64,000 nucleotides of DNA, from contig CALXHG010000004.1 of the NCBI GenBank assembly GCA_944388045.1, forward strand, positions 52,424-116,423, written 5' to 3'. The position numbers and the translations under genes are program-made. How positions within the stretch are numbered: the stretch's first letter is position 1; each line of letters starts with the position of its first letter. Under the pieces are notes generated by a model. It had not been told where the DNA came from. It ran no database searches and worked only from the letters and a program-made list of their open reading frames with translations. The stretch is from an uncultured Clostridia bacterium (GTDB lineage Bacteria > Bacillota > Clostridia > TANB77 > CAG-508). Positions 36,375 through 44,645 of this stretch are shown piece after piece.

Positions 36375-37931
36375 ATGAAAAATAAAGTTTTTAGCATAAT
36401 ATTTATAATAATTTGCATAATGTTTTTATTTCAAATTAAAGTAAATGCAAGTATTCTTTCAACAGATAAAGAAGTGAAATCAGGAGATGGAAATGTAACA
36501 ATAGTTGTTACATCAACAGATCCATTAGGAGCATATACACTGGATTTAACAGATACAGGAGGATTAGAACTTGTAAGTGCAAGTGGTGGGTCAAAAGTAA
36601 GTTCTGATAATAAAAGAATAGTAGGTTCATCAACAGAAGGAATTACATCACTAGGAAATTTTACATTTAAAGTTCCAACAGTAACACAAGATACAACATA
36701 TAATGTAAAATTTAATGCACACGGAATGGAGACAACTAACTTAGATGGAGTACCAGATTCAACTACTACAGCAGTTGTAAAGGTAAAAGCTCCAGAAGCA
36801 CAAACACCACCAACTAATCCAGAGCAACCAAGTACGCCAAATACTCCAACACAACCAGAAGAAAAACCAGCAGAAGAAAAAAAATCTAGTGAAGCAAGAC
36901 TTTCTAATTTAGGAATAAGACCAAATGATTTTACAGGTTTCTCAAGAAATAAATACACATATGATGTAGAAGTTCCAAATGATGTAAGTAAAGTACAAGT
37001 TTATGCTAATCTAGTTGATTCAAAAGCAAAGATACAATCTGGAACAGGGAATGTAGAATTAAAAGAAGGAGCAAACAAGGTAGAAGTTGTAGTTGTTGCA
37101 GAAGATGGTAAAACAAAACATACATATACATTAAATATTACAAGAAAAGCAGCAGAAGAGGAAATACCAGCAGTTTCAACAGAACCAACAGAACCTACTA
37201 CAGAGCCTGTAACAGAGCCAACAACAGAACAAACAAATTTAGATGAATTTGGTTTAAGTAGTTTAACAATAGCTGGATTAAATATAAATCCAAAGTTTAA
37301 AACAACAACTTATGAATATACAGCTGGCTTAACAGAAGATTTATCAACATTAGAAATTAATGCAAAAGCAACTAGTGAGACAGGAACTGTAGAAATATTT
37401 GGAAATGAAAATTTACAACAAGGAGAAAATTTAATTACAATTGTAGTTAGTGATAGTGCAGATGCGGAAAAAAGTGCTACATATCAAATAACAATTAATA
37501 AAAACTACGTGCCAGAAAAAGAAGAAGAGGTTAGTTGGTTAAATCCTTCAACATGGCAAATAAAACAATATATTATAATTGGAATATTAATTGTATTAAT
37601 TATAATTGTAATAGTGGCAATTATTTTAAAAGCAAAGTTATCTAGAATGGATGAAGATGATGATATTGATTTTCCTGGAGTAGAAGAATTAGATAAAGCT
37701 TTAACAGAACATCAAGAACTTACAAATTATGATAATAAAGAAAAACATAAATTATTTGATGAAGATGATAATATTTCAAATAAAAAGGTAAACAATTTAT
37801 CAAGTAAAGAAAACAATCAGGAGGAAAATAAAGTATTTGATAAAGAGTCAGATACAAGAGAAAAAGTAAAAAAACTATTTGATGATGATGGATATACTAA
37901 TACACCAAAAAAGAAAGGCAAACATTTTTAA
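36375..37931 (+). CDS. Membrane-anchored protein with cohesin-like and cadherin-like domains
   Basis: 518 residues: signal peptide (about 1-26), a cohesin-like beta-sandwich (about 27-135), a Pro/Thr linker, two cadherin-like beta-sandwich domains (PF12733 type; about 175-260 starting ARLSNLGIRPNDF, and about 290-375 starting LSSLTIAGLNI), a membrane span (about 395-418) and an acidic cytoplasmic tail. The ATG at 36375 is chosen since AAAGGA is 12 bases upstream; the ATG at 36363 abuts it. It follows the dockerin-bearing glucosaminidase by 40 bases, so the pair is probably an enzyme and its surface dock. The cohesin call is by fold-level resemblance and is the less certain part. Confidence 0.72.
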   Translation: MKNKVFSIIFIIICIMFLFQIKVNASILSTDKEVKSGDGNVTIVVTSTDPLGAYTLDLTDTGGLELVSASGGSKVSSDNKRIVGSSTEGITSLGNFTFKVPTVTQDTTYNVKFNAHGMETTNLDGVPDSTTTAVVKVKAPEAQTPPTNPEQPSTPNTPTQPEEKPAEEKKSSEARLSNLGIRPNDFTGFSRNKYTYDVEVPNDVSKVQVYANLVDSKAKIQSGTGNVELKEGANKVEVVVVAEDGKTKHTYTLNITRKAAEEEIPAVSTEPTEPTTEPVTEPTTEQTNLDEFGLSSLTIAGLNINPKFKTTTYEYTAGLTEDLSTLEINAKATSETGTVEIFGNENLQQGENLITIVVSDSADAEKSATYQITINKNYVPEKEEEVSWLNPSTWQIKQYIIIGILIVLIIIVIVAIILKAKLSRMDEDDDIDFPGVEELDKALTEHQELTNYDNKEKHKLFDEDDNISNKKVNNLSSKENNQEENKVFDKESDTREKVKKLFDDDGYTNTPKKKGKHF

Positions 37932-37944
37932 AATTATTAAGAAC

Positions 37945-38000
37945 TTTGAGCGAAGCTCTTTTATTGAATAGGAAAAAGCGATTTTTCCTATTCAATAAAA
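37945..38000. terminator. Hairpin element with GAGCGAAGCTC and long stem
   Basis: GAGC-GAA-GCTC is followed by a 19-bp perfect stem (37959-37977 / 37982-38000, loop GCGA). 37945-37966 is an inverted copy of 21070-21091. It ends transcription from the left and stands next to the rpmE terminator. Confidence 0.75.
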
Positions 38001-38030
38001 AATCTCAAAAGATTTAACTTTTGAGATTTT
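37999..38030 (-). terminator. Terminator of rpmE
   Basis: 13-bp stem (37999-38011 / 38018-38030, arm AAAATCTCAAAAG) with loop ATTTAA, two bases from the rpmE stop codon; an A-run on the left gives the minus-strand T-run. Confidence 0.85.
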
Positions 38031-38031
38031 T

Positions 38032-38232
38032 TTATGCAAGACCATATTTTTTCTTGAATTTATCTGCTCTACCACCTTTAGTGTCAAGTCTTAAATTACC
38101 TGTCCAATAAGGATGACATTTTGAACAAACATCAACTTTTAAGTCTTTTTTTGTTGAACCAACTGTAAAAACATTACCACAAGCACATGTAATAGTTGTT
38201 TGGTTATATGTTGGATGTATTCCTTCTTTCAT
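38032..38232 (-). CDS. rpmE: 50S ribosomal protein L31
   Basis: 66 residues starting [19 protein letters not shown]. It is the zinc-binding (C+) type with CAC...CSKC cysteines. L31 bridges the two ribosomal subunits. AGAGGTG nine bases before ATG 38232 supports this start over the GTG at 38244. Monocistronic, with its own terminator. Confidence 0.97.
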   Translation of the reverse strand: MKEGIHPTYNQTTITCACGNVFTVGSTKKDLKVDVCSKCHPYWTGNLRLDTKGGRADKFKKKYGLA

Positions 38233-38308
38233 CTGCAAATTCACCTCTTTCTTACAATAGTAATTTTTGCCATATATTATATTACTATATTTTTATAAAT
38301 TTTTCAAG

Positions 38309-38479
38309 TTATTCGTCTAAATTTTTATTTTCGTTTTGGTTTGTTTGATTTACATATGTTGCTGAAGCTTCTAATTCTGTATTTAAAGAAACTTTTTTTA
38401 CAAGTTTAAACATTATATTAAAAATACATGCTATTATTAAAATAAATAAACCTATTCTTTTCCAATATTTAGCTAACAT
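38309..38479 (-). CDS. Small single-span membrane protein
   Basis: 56 residues starting MLAKYWKRIGLFILIIACIF: one membrane helix (about 8-28) with a basic start, then a polar, Asn-rich tail ending NKNLDE. A good ribosome site (AAAGGAG) stands before the ATG, and the frame is intact to a TAA. I do not recognise a family. It lies between rpmE and a VanW gene, divergent from the latter. Confidence 0.6.
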   Translation of the reverse strand: MLAKYWKRIGLFILIIACIFNIMFKLVKKVSLNTELEASATYVNQTNQNENKNLDE

Positions 38480-38606
38480 AATAAAATCTCCTTTAAAAAT
38501 TTAATACATAATAATTATACTTTTTTTTCTTTGTTTTGTCAATATTTTTTGAGCTTTTGGGCAAAATAAGTTTGAGCTTTTACGAAAAGAAAGGAATATT
38601 TTTTAT

Positions 38607-39221
38607 ATGAAAAAAGTAATATTAATTATTTTTATGTTGATTGTTGTAGGAGGTATAATATGGGGGTTAAGTTTTAAAAATGATAATGGAGAAATTAAAA
38701 ATACACAAAAAACATCTATTGAAAATGGAAAGATACCTAATGATTCAAAAACAAATAGTTCAACACAAGAAATTGTAATTTCGGAATTTTCAACGCAAAT
38801 TCATAATAAATCAAAGGAAAGACAAAATAACATATCAATAACATGTAAAAGAATAAGTGGCAAAGAAATAAAGCCTGGAGAAATATTTTCATTTTGTAAT
38901 ACTGTAGGAAAAGCAACTACTGAAAAGGGATATCAAGAATCAGAAATATATGTTGATGGAGAAAAAAAGCAGGGTTTAGGTGGAGGAAATTGCCAAGTAA
39001 GTACAACAATATATAATGCTGTTTTACAAGTTCCAGAATTAGAGGTTATAGAAAGACATGAACATAGTAATAAAGTAACATATATCGAGCAGGGAAAAGA
39101 TGCTGCAGTGGCATATGGAAGTTATGATTTTAAATTTAAGAATAATACACAAAATACATTAAAACTTGTTATGGAAAATACAGAAAATGAAGTAAAAGCA
39201 AAAATAATAAAAATAATTTAA
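38607..39221 (+). CDS. VanW family protein
   Basis: 204 residues with an N-terminal membrane anchor (about 3-22) and a VanW domain (about 70-200) containing KPGEIFSFCNTVGKAT, GGGNCQVSTTIYNAVL and GKDAAVAYGSYDFKFKNN-type segments (GSYDFKFKNN near 170-180). VanW proteins occur in some vancomycin-resistance clusters and widely in Firmicutes without resistance; their biochemical role is not established, though a wall-related function is likely. No vanHAX ligase genes are present. AAAGGA precedes the ATG. Confidence 0.88.
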   Translation: MKKVILIIFMLIVVGGIIWGLSFKNDNGEIKNTQKTSIENGKIPNDSKTNSSTQEIVISEFSTQIHNKSKERQNNISITCKRISGKEIKPGEIFSFCNTVGKATTEKGYQESEIYVDGEKKQGLGGGNCQVSTTIYNAVLQVPELEVIERHEHSNKVTYIEQGKDAAVAYGSYDFKFKNNTQNTLKLVMENTENEVKAKIIKII

Positions 39222-39269
39222 ACAGAGATACAAATTTTATCATTATAAAAATGCTGCTTTTACTATAAA

Positions 39270-39298
39270 TTGACATTTTTTAGGATATGAATTATAAT
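39270..39298 (+). promoter_or_regulatory. Perfect consensus sigma-A promoter before VanX-like gene
   Basis: TTGACA (39270-39275) and TATAAT (39293-39298), both exact consensus, spaced by exactly 17 bases and 55 bases before the start codon. It is the strongest promoter in the window. Confidence 0.9.
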
Positions 39299-39353
39299 AT
39301 ATATAAGTACGTATGTCGTTTTGTTTTTTAGAAAATTGAAGGGAGTAATTACA

Positions 39354-40226
39354 ATGAAAAAGCTTAGCACATTTGTTTTTGCACTTTTTATGGTATTTTT
39401 CTTTGCATTGGCTGCAAATGCAGCTTCCCCGGCACAAGGTTGTTCGATTCGGACGACCCAAGATGTTGTGAACAATGAAGGTGTTTTGGTTATTCCGAAG
39501 AACACAAAAGTTAAAGTGGTTGATGAGACCGCCGATGGTTTTGTGGTAGAGTATACTGGAAATCGGTATATGGTAAGTTTTCAGGCATCACTAATCAATA
39601 TTAAGGAATTTATTCCTAGTATTGACTGTTGGTTGGATATGGCTCAGCCGGCTAATATGTTTAGCATGGCTAATGAGCAGATTGCTGGTCTTACTGACCG
39701 GCAGTTTTATCATAACACTGGCAGTACTAATGGTACTGAAGCGTGGCTTCGCTACGAAGTAGCACAGAAGCTTAAATCTGCTCAAGAAACTTTTTTGGTA
39801 GATGGTTATAGCATCATTATTTATGATGCATACCGTCCGTACACTTGCACTAAGGAGTTCCAATCTGCTTATCGGAATTATCTGAACGGCAAAACTAGTG
39901 ACTTCAAACGTCAATGGTTTGGTTCCTTAGGCGAGAGTTGGTTTCTTGCCCAGAAAGCAAGCTCCCATAACTATGGTGTTGCCGTAGACATGGGGCTTAA
40001 GAGAGTTTCTGATGGTTATGTTCTGCCGATGCCTTCTGCTATCCACACCCTTGACATTCGCTCTGCGTATGTTAGTTGGGTAAATGCGGATTCGGAGTCT
40101 GCAGAAAATGCTCGTTACTTGAAAGATAAGATGGAAAGCTGTGGCTTTACTTATCTTAAGAGTGAGTGGTGGCACTTCCAGGACAACACAGTCCAAAAAA
40201 GTGCTGCCATTGATATTCCTAACTAA
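39354..40226 (+). CDS. Secreted VanX-like D-Ala-D-Ala dipeptidase (M15D)
   Basis: 290 residues: signal peptide (about 1-24, ending AANAAS), a small SH3-like domain (about 25-85) and an M15 peptidase domain. The zinc motifs are complete: SSHNYGVAVDMGL (about 203-215) supplies His and Asp, and EWWHF (about 271-275) supplies the catalytic Glu and second His. It should cleave D-Ala-D-Ala or wall peptides outside the cell. Its base composition is clearly richer in G and C than its neighbours (codons such as CGG, CCG, GCC, CTG), and it has its own consensus promoter and terminator, so it looks like a recently acquired single-gene islet. The start ATG 39354 follows AAGGGAG. Confidence 0.9.
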   Translation: MKKLSTFVFALFMVFFFALAANAASPAQGCSIRTTQDVVNNEGVLVIPKNTKVKVVDETADGFVVEYTGNRYMVSFQASLINIKEFIPSIDCWLDMAQPANMFSMANEQIAGLTDRQFYHNTGSTNGTEAWLRYEVAQKLKSAQETFLVDGYSIIIYDAYRPYTCTKEFQSAYRNYLNGKTSDFKRQWFGSLGESWFLAQKASSHNYGVAVDMGLKRVSDGYVLPMPSAIHTLDIRSAYVSWVNADSESAENARYLKDKMESCGFTYLKSEWWHFQDNTVQKSAAIDIPN

Positions 40227-40263
40227 AAACGGAATGGACAAAAACATTCGTAGTTCCGATGGA

Positions 40264-40288
40264 GGTGCAAGCATTGCTTGCACCTTTT
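40264..40288 (+). terminator. Terminator of the VanX-like gene
   Basis: GGTGCAAGC-ATT-GCTTGCACC followed by TTTT: a compact, GC-rich Rho-independent terminator 38 bases after the stop codon, in keeping with the gene's foreign composition. Confidence 0.9.
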
Positions 40289-40432
40289 AAATGATAGGGA
40301 AAAAGTTCAAATTTTTGAATTGAAATTTGCACTTTTTATAAAATTAGTGGAGTTATACATTACTATTTATAAAAAATGTATTGTAAATATTATTTAGTTA
40401 TGATAATATAAATTTGAAAGGGGGATAAATAT

Positions 40433-40702
40433 ATGGATAATCAAAACATACCAGAAGAATTAAAGCCAATAAGTATGTGGGGATATTTTGGTTATGAAAT
40501 TTTATTTTCAATACCTTTAATAGGACTTATTTTATTATTGGTTTTCTCATTTGGAGGAACTAGAAACATAAATTTGAAAAATTTTGCTCGCTCATATTTT
40601 TGCTTTTTACTAATTGGAGTAGTATTATTTGTTATTATTTTTATGTCTATAGGTACATTTGTATTTTCTACTATGTCTAGTACATTAGGTAGTTTAATAT
40701 AA
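40433..40702 (+). CDS. Small two-span membrane protein
   Basis: 89 residues starting MDNQNIPEELKPISMWGYFGYEILFSIP. Two membrane helices (about 20-42 and 58-82) are separated by a short polar loop, NINLKNFARSYF. The layout is seen in many short clostridial proteins of unknown role. GAAAGGGGG stands nine bases before the ATG, so expression is likely. No neighbour suggests a function. Confidence 0.7.
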   Translation: MDNQNIPEELKPISMWGYFGYEILFSIPLIGLILLLVFSFGGTRNINLKNFARSYFCFLLIGVVLFVIIFMSIGTFVFSTMSSTLGSLI

Positions 40703-40816
40703 AAATATTTAGAGAATGTTTTTATATTAATTATGACTCATAAATCTAACACAATAGAAAATATAAAATAAGATTTTTGAAATATTATATAAATACAAAA
40801 ATAATATGAATTTAAT

Positions 40817-40866
40817 AAAAATCAGTAATTATCTCTTGACAAAGCGAGGGGATAATTACTGATTTT
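40817..40866. terminator. Bidirectional terminator
   Basis: 16-bp perfect stem (40817-40832 / 40851-40866, arm AAAATCAGTAATTATC) with A- and T-runs outside, placed between convergent genes. Confidence 0.85.
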
Positions 40867-40926
40867 TGCATATTTTTATACTAGTATCTATTATAGGCAT
40901 TATTTACTTTTATAACAATATCGCAA

Positions 40927-42033
40927 TCAAAAGCGAGTAAGGCAAAACCAATCATTTAAAACAAATTTTAGCATACTAAATAAATTTATTTTAGATACAG
41001 AAGTTTCGGCAATAAGGCTTACTTCAGCCACTTTTTCATCTTTTAAATAATAAGAAATAGTCCCAAGTTGTTGCCCTTGAGTAACAGGAGCCTGAACAAC
41101 ATCATCTAAAGCAATTTCATAAGTAATACTTGATTCTTCGCCTTTTTTTATTAGCAAAGATGGAGAAGTTTCATAAATAGCATTTACAGTTTTTGAATCA
41201 CCTTTATTAACTATAACTTCTTTTGCAATATCACCAGAATTTCCAAAAGATTGATAAGAATAATTACTAAAACCATAATCTAATAAAGAAGTAGCATTTT
41301 CAAACCTAATAGCAGAAGTAGGAGCTTTCATAATAACGGCAATTAAAGATAGATTATCACGAGTTGCAGAGGCAGACAAATTAAATAATGCTTTAGATGT
41401 TGAACCTGTTTTTAAACCAGTACACCCAGAATAATTGCGAACTAATTTATTAGTATTAGAAAGAGCGGATTTTCCATCTCTAAGAGAATCTGTCCAAATA
41501 GTAGTATAATTAGTTATTGATGGATGTTTTGTTAAAAGTTCTCTAGACATTAATGCAATATCATAAGCAGAAGTTAAATGACCATCTTCATCTAAACCAT
41601 GGCAATTAACAAAAGTTGTATCATTCATTCCTAATTCTTTAGCTTTATTATTCATCATATTTACAAAACCATCAACAGTACCACCTAAATACTCGGCAAG
41701 AGCTGTAACACAGTCATTAGCACTAACGACAGCAATAGCTTTTAACATATCATTAACAGACAAAGTTTCTGTAGTATCAAGCCAAATTTGAGAACCTCCC
41801 ATATTAGCAGCATTTTGGTTACAAGGAATTTGAGTATCTAAAGTTATTTTACCAGAATCTAATGCTTCCATTATTAAAAGTAAACTCATAACTTTGGTAA
41901 CACTTGCAGGATATAAACGTTCATGAATATTATATCCATATAAAATCTGCCCAGAATTTTGTTCAATCAAAATAGCACTACCAGCATCTAAATTCAAAAA
42001 ATTTGTAAAATCTTCACCGAGAAGAGTTGTCAA
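40927..42033 (-). CDS. D-alanyl-D-alanine carboxypeptidase (DacF-type), catalytic part
   Basis: About 368 residues. The low-molecular-weight penicillin-binding protein motifs are complete: SVTK (about 44-47 counting from the TTG at 42033), SAN (about 104-106) and KTG (about 204). A C-terminal PBP5-type domain (about 265-350) and a final hydrophobic/amphipathic segment follow. It trims the terminal D-Ala from wall pentapeptides. No signal peptide is in this frame; it lies in another frame directly upstream (42030-42179). The gene therefore appears split by a frameshift within the ~50-base overlap. Either the protein is inactive in export, the base call is wrong, or ribosomes shift. Confidence 0.85.
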   Translation of the reverse strand: MTTLLGEDFTNFLNLDAGSAILIEQNSGQILYGYNIHERLYPASVTKVMSLLLIMEALDSGKITLDTQIPCNQNAANMGGSQIWLDTTETLSVNDMLKAIAVVSANDCVTALAEYLGGTVDGFVNMMNNKAKELGMNDTTFVNCHGLDEDGHLTSAYDIALMSRELLTKHPSITNYTTIWTDSLRDGKSALSNTNKLVRNYSGCTGLKTGSTSKALFNLSASATRDNLSLIAVIMKAPTSAIRFENATSLLDYGFSNYSYQSFGNSGDIAKEVIVNKGDSKTVNAIYETSPSLLIKKGEESSITYEIALDDVVQAPVTQGQQLGTISYYLKDEKVAEVSLIAETSVSKINLFSMLKFVLNDWFCLTRF

Positions 42034-42179
42034 AACCTCCTTCTCCGTTGACCAACAGGAGTAGAAGTTTCAACACTATTTTCTAAAACAGACCAAACAT
42101 AATTATCAGAAAATGCAAAACTTATAGGAGAAGAAACTATAATAAATACTAAAATTAATAAAAATATCTTTGATTTCAT
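42030..42179 (-). pseudogene. Signal-peptide frame of the DacF-type gene (out of frame)
   Basis: 49 codons starting MKSKIFLLILVFIIVSSPIS, a good signal peptide ending in FAFS, with AAAGGA upstream. The frame stops at TGA (42032-42030) just after AGGAGGTTT, while the catalytic part continues in the -1 frame (TTG ACA ACT). The pair would form a normal secreted carboxypeptidase if one base were removed or added in the overlap. Confidence 0.75.
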
Positions 42180-42483
42180 AAAAAATTTTCATTCCTTTTT
42201 TTAAAAATTATTTACTATAAATATATAAAAAATATAAATTATTATGATTATATAAATATAAAATCTTGAATATTTTTTTAAAATTATAAAATATGTTTCA
42301 AAAGTAAAAATTTTGTAAATTAACTAATATCAAAAATTAATATTGAATTCTAAAAAAAATATTGATATAATAACCATAAAATAATAAGAAGTAATAAAAA
42401 GGCTGACAACAGAAATAAAGTAAAGAAATGACTTTAATTTAAAAATCAACTAATGCAAATAAATTAGAAAGGAAGAAATAAGA
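42180..42483. other. Divergent intergenic region carboxypeptidase / pilin-like gene
   Basis: 304 AT-rich bases. It holds a promoter at 42343-42371 for the plus-strand genes; nothing else was recognised. Confidence 0.6.
42343..42371 (+). promoter_or_regulatory. Promoter of pilin-like gene and GT39 gene
   Basis: TTGAAT (42343-42348) and TATAAT (42366-42371) with a 17-base spacer; the leader would be about 105 bases long. Confidence 0.7.
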
Positions 42484-42909
42484 ATGAAAAAACAAAAGAA
42501 TAATAGAGGAATAACACTAATAGCACTTACAATATCTGTTATAGTTTTATTAATTATATCTGGAATTACAATAAGTTCATTAACTGGAGAAAATGGACTT
42601 ATAAATAATTCTGAAAATGCTGGGAAAACATATAGTATAGTAGAGGAAAGAGAAATTTTAAATACATCAGTAGCAATTGCTATGGGTAAAAGTCCAGGAG
42701 CAAAAGTAGAATATAATATTTTAAAAAGATATTTAGACCAAAATATAGGAATAGAAAATAGAGATTATAAAATAGCAATAGATGAAATTGATGAAAGCTG
42801 TTTTTATGTTACATTTACGGGAAGTAAAAATATATACAAAATAAATTCAGATGGAGAAATTACCTATTTTAAAAACGAGGCGGATGAAGAAGATGAAGAA
42901 AATAATTAA
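42484..42909 (+). CDS. Type IV pilin-like protein
   Basis: 141 residues starting MKKQKNNRGITLIALTISVIV: basic leader, Gly cleavage site, hydrophobic helix, and the LTGENGLINNSENAG turn also found in the pilin at 6116. Mature +5 is Ala. The C-terminus is very acidic (DEEDEENN). The gene is far from the pilus operon and overlaps the start of a GT39-like membrane protein, so it may be an accessory pilin or a surface protein using the pilus export route. AAAGGA is 10 bases before the ATG. Confidence 0.75.
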   Translation: MKKQKNNRGITLIALTISVIVLLIISGITISSLTGENGLINNSENAGKTYSIVEEREILNTSVAIAMGKSPGAKVEYNILKRYLDQNIGIENRDYKIAIDEIDESCFYVTFTGSKNIYKINSDGEITYFKNEADEEDEENN

Positions 42910-44467
42910 ACTTGATAAAATATTAATAATATTAGCAATAGTTGTACAAACAATAATATTTATAATAATGGGAGCAAACAAATCCTATATACATATGGAT
43001 GAAGCATATTCATTAGGTTTAGCAAGTTATGACAAAGTAGAAATACAAAATAACGAAGATTTTTACAACACATGGCATAATGGAGAATATTATGAAGACT
43101 ATTTATGTGTAAATGATGATGAAACAGGAGAATTCAGCCAAGTATATGAAAATCAAAAAAATGATGTACATCCACCATTATATTATTTATTATTAAGAAT
43201 AGCTATGGGATTCCACAAAAATAGTTACTCACAATGGCCAGGAGTAATAATAAATATAATTATTTACATATTTGTAACAATATTTATGTATTTAATAATA
43301 CAAAAATTATTAAAGGGAAAACCAAAATATAAAGAAAAATCAGCATTTATAGCATTTTTATCATCTATTATATTATCATCAATAACAAATGTTGTATATA
43401 TAAGAATGTATGCATTATCAACACTAAATATTGTAATAACAACATATTTACATATGAAATTATTAGAAAAAGATAAAATAGATTATAAATTATTATTCTT
43501 TATAGGACTATCAGCATTAGCAGGTTCATTAACACATTACTATTATTTATTCTATTTAGTAATGATGTTTATAATGTTTGTAATAAAATACATAAAAGAA
43601 AAAAGGTACAAAGAACTTATTGCATATTTTGTAACAATGTGCATAGCAGGAGTATTATCATTAATAATATTCCCATATTCAATACAACATATGTTCTTTG
43701 GATATAGAGGACAAGGCGCAATAAGCAACTTAACAAATATATCACAATTTTTAACTAATATATGTTTATATATTTATAAAATAAATAGACATGCTTTTAA
43801 TGGATTGCTATTTATAATTTTAATTGCGATGTTAGGAATTGTTATATATAAAAAAGTTAAAAAACAAAAAATTGAAATAGAAAAAAATAAATATATAAAA
43901 TATATTGCAATACCAACATTATTTTATTCAGTAATAATAGCAATAGCATCACCATGGATAGAATTAAGATATATAATGCCTGTATGTGGATTGATATTTA
44001 TTTTAATTTTATATTTATTATATAATTTAATTAGCAATCTTGTTCAAGGCAAAAAGCTAGATATAACAATGCTTATCATTTGTATTATAATTATGATAAC
44101 ACCAATTATATTTAGAATGGAACCAGAAGAAATGTTTTTAGATAAAAGAGATATTGTAAATAAACTACAAAATGAACTAAATGTACCAACAATTTTTATG
44201 TTTAATTCAAATGAAAATAGATTTTTAGATGATATTTTATTATTTTCTGTATTAGATGAATCATATGTTGCAAAAGATGTTGAATGTACAGATGAAAATA
44301 TTCAAAACATTGTAAAAGATAAAGATTTATCTAATGGATTAGTTATTTTTATAAATGGTGGTCAAGAAAATGATGATATTATGGATAAAATCACAAAAGC
44401 AACAGGCTTAACAAGCTGGGAATGGATAAAAGGATTAAATGCATGTAATGTTTATTATATAAAATAA
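42893..44467 (+). CDS. GT39-like membrane glycosyltransferase
   Basis: About 524 residues with ten or more membrane helices. The first outer loop has YIHMDEAYSLG, with the Asp-Glu pair expected for GT-C enzymes, and a VHPPLYYLLLRIAMG segment typical of ArnT/PMT-like family 39 proteins. Such enzymes transfer sugars from polyprenyl-phosphate carriers to lipids or proteins. Its start overlaps the pilin-like gene by 17 bases, so the pilin could be its glycosylation target, which is inference. ATG 42893 is chosen for spacing to GAGG; ATG 42884 is possible. Confidence 0.75.
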   Translation: MKKIIKLDKILIILAIVVQTIIFIIMGANKSYIHMDEAYSLGLASYDKVEIQNNEDFYNTWHNGEYYEDYLCVNDDETGEFSQVYENQKNDVHPPLYYLLLRIAMGFHKNSYSQWPGVIINIIIYIFVTIFMYLIIQKLLKGKPKYKEKSAFIAFLSSIILSSITNVVYIRMYALSTLNIVITTYLHMKLLEKDKIDYKLLFFIGLSALAGSLTHYYYLFYLVMMFIMFVIKYIKEKRYKELIAYFVTMCIAGVLSLIIFPYSIQHMFFGYRGQGAISNLTNISQFLTNICLYIYKINRHAFNGLLFIILIAMLGIVIYKKVKKQKIEIEKNKYIKYIAIPTLFYSVIIAIASPWIELRYIMPVCGLIFILILYLLYNLISNLVQGKKLDITMLIICIIIMITPIIFRMEPEEMFLDKRDIVNKLQNELNVPTIFMFNSNENRFLDDILLFSVLDESYVAKDVECTDENIQNIVKDKDLSNGLVIFINGGQENDDIMDKITKATGLTSWEWIKGLNACNVYYIK

Positions 44468-44471
44468 GATG

Positions 44472-44518
44472 AAAAAGCAGAGTTTTTTAAATTATTTTTA
44501 ATAAGATTCTGCTTTTTT
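44472..44518 (+). terminator. Terminator after the GT39-like gene
   Basis: AAAAAGCAGA pairs with TCTGCTTTTT, followed by T; the stop codon is five bases upstream. Confidence 0.8.
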
Positions 44519-44590
44519 CCAATGTTCTTATATTTTGAGTGTAGCTATATAGATGGAATTTAATATATACTATTTTTTATACCTTATTTT

Positions 44591-44610
44591 TATACTGACC
44601 TATCAGTATA
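44591..44610. promoter_or_regulatory. Palindromic operator candidate before the fatty-acid locus
   Basis: TATACTGA-CCTA-TCAGTATA: a perfect 8-bp inverted repeat with a 4-base centre. It overlaps a TATAAT (44607-44612) that could be the -10 box of the locus promoter, so a dimeric repressor (TetR-type in form) bound here would block transcription. Confidence 0.6.
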
Positions 44611-44645
44611 ATCACAAAATCTAGAAAAAGTGGTATAAATATATA

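Noticed and set aside
38607..40226. A vancomycin-resistance cluster
   Set aside because: Only VanW- and VanX-like proteins are present; no D-Ala-D-Lac ligase, dehydrogenase or two-component regulator, and the VanX-like protein is secreted.
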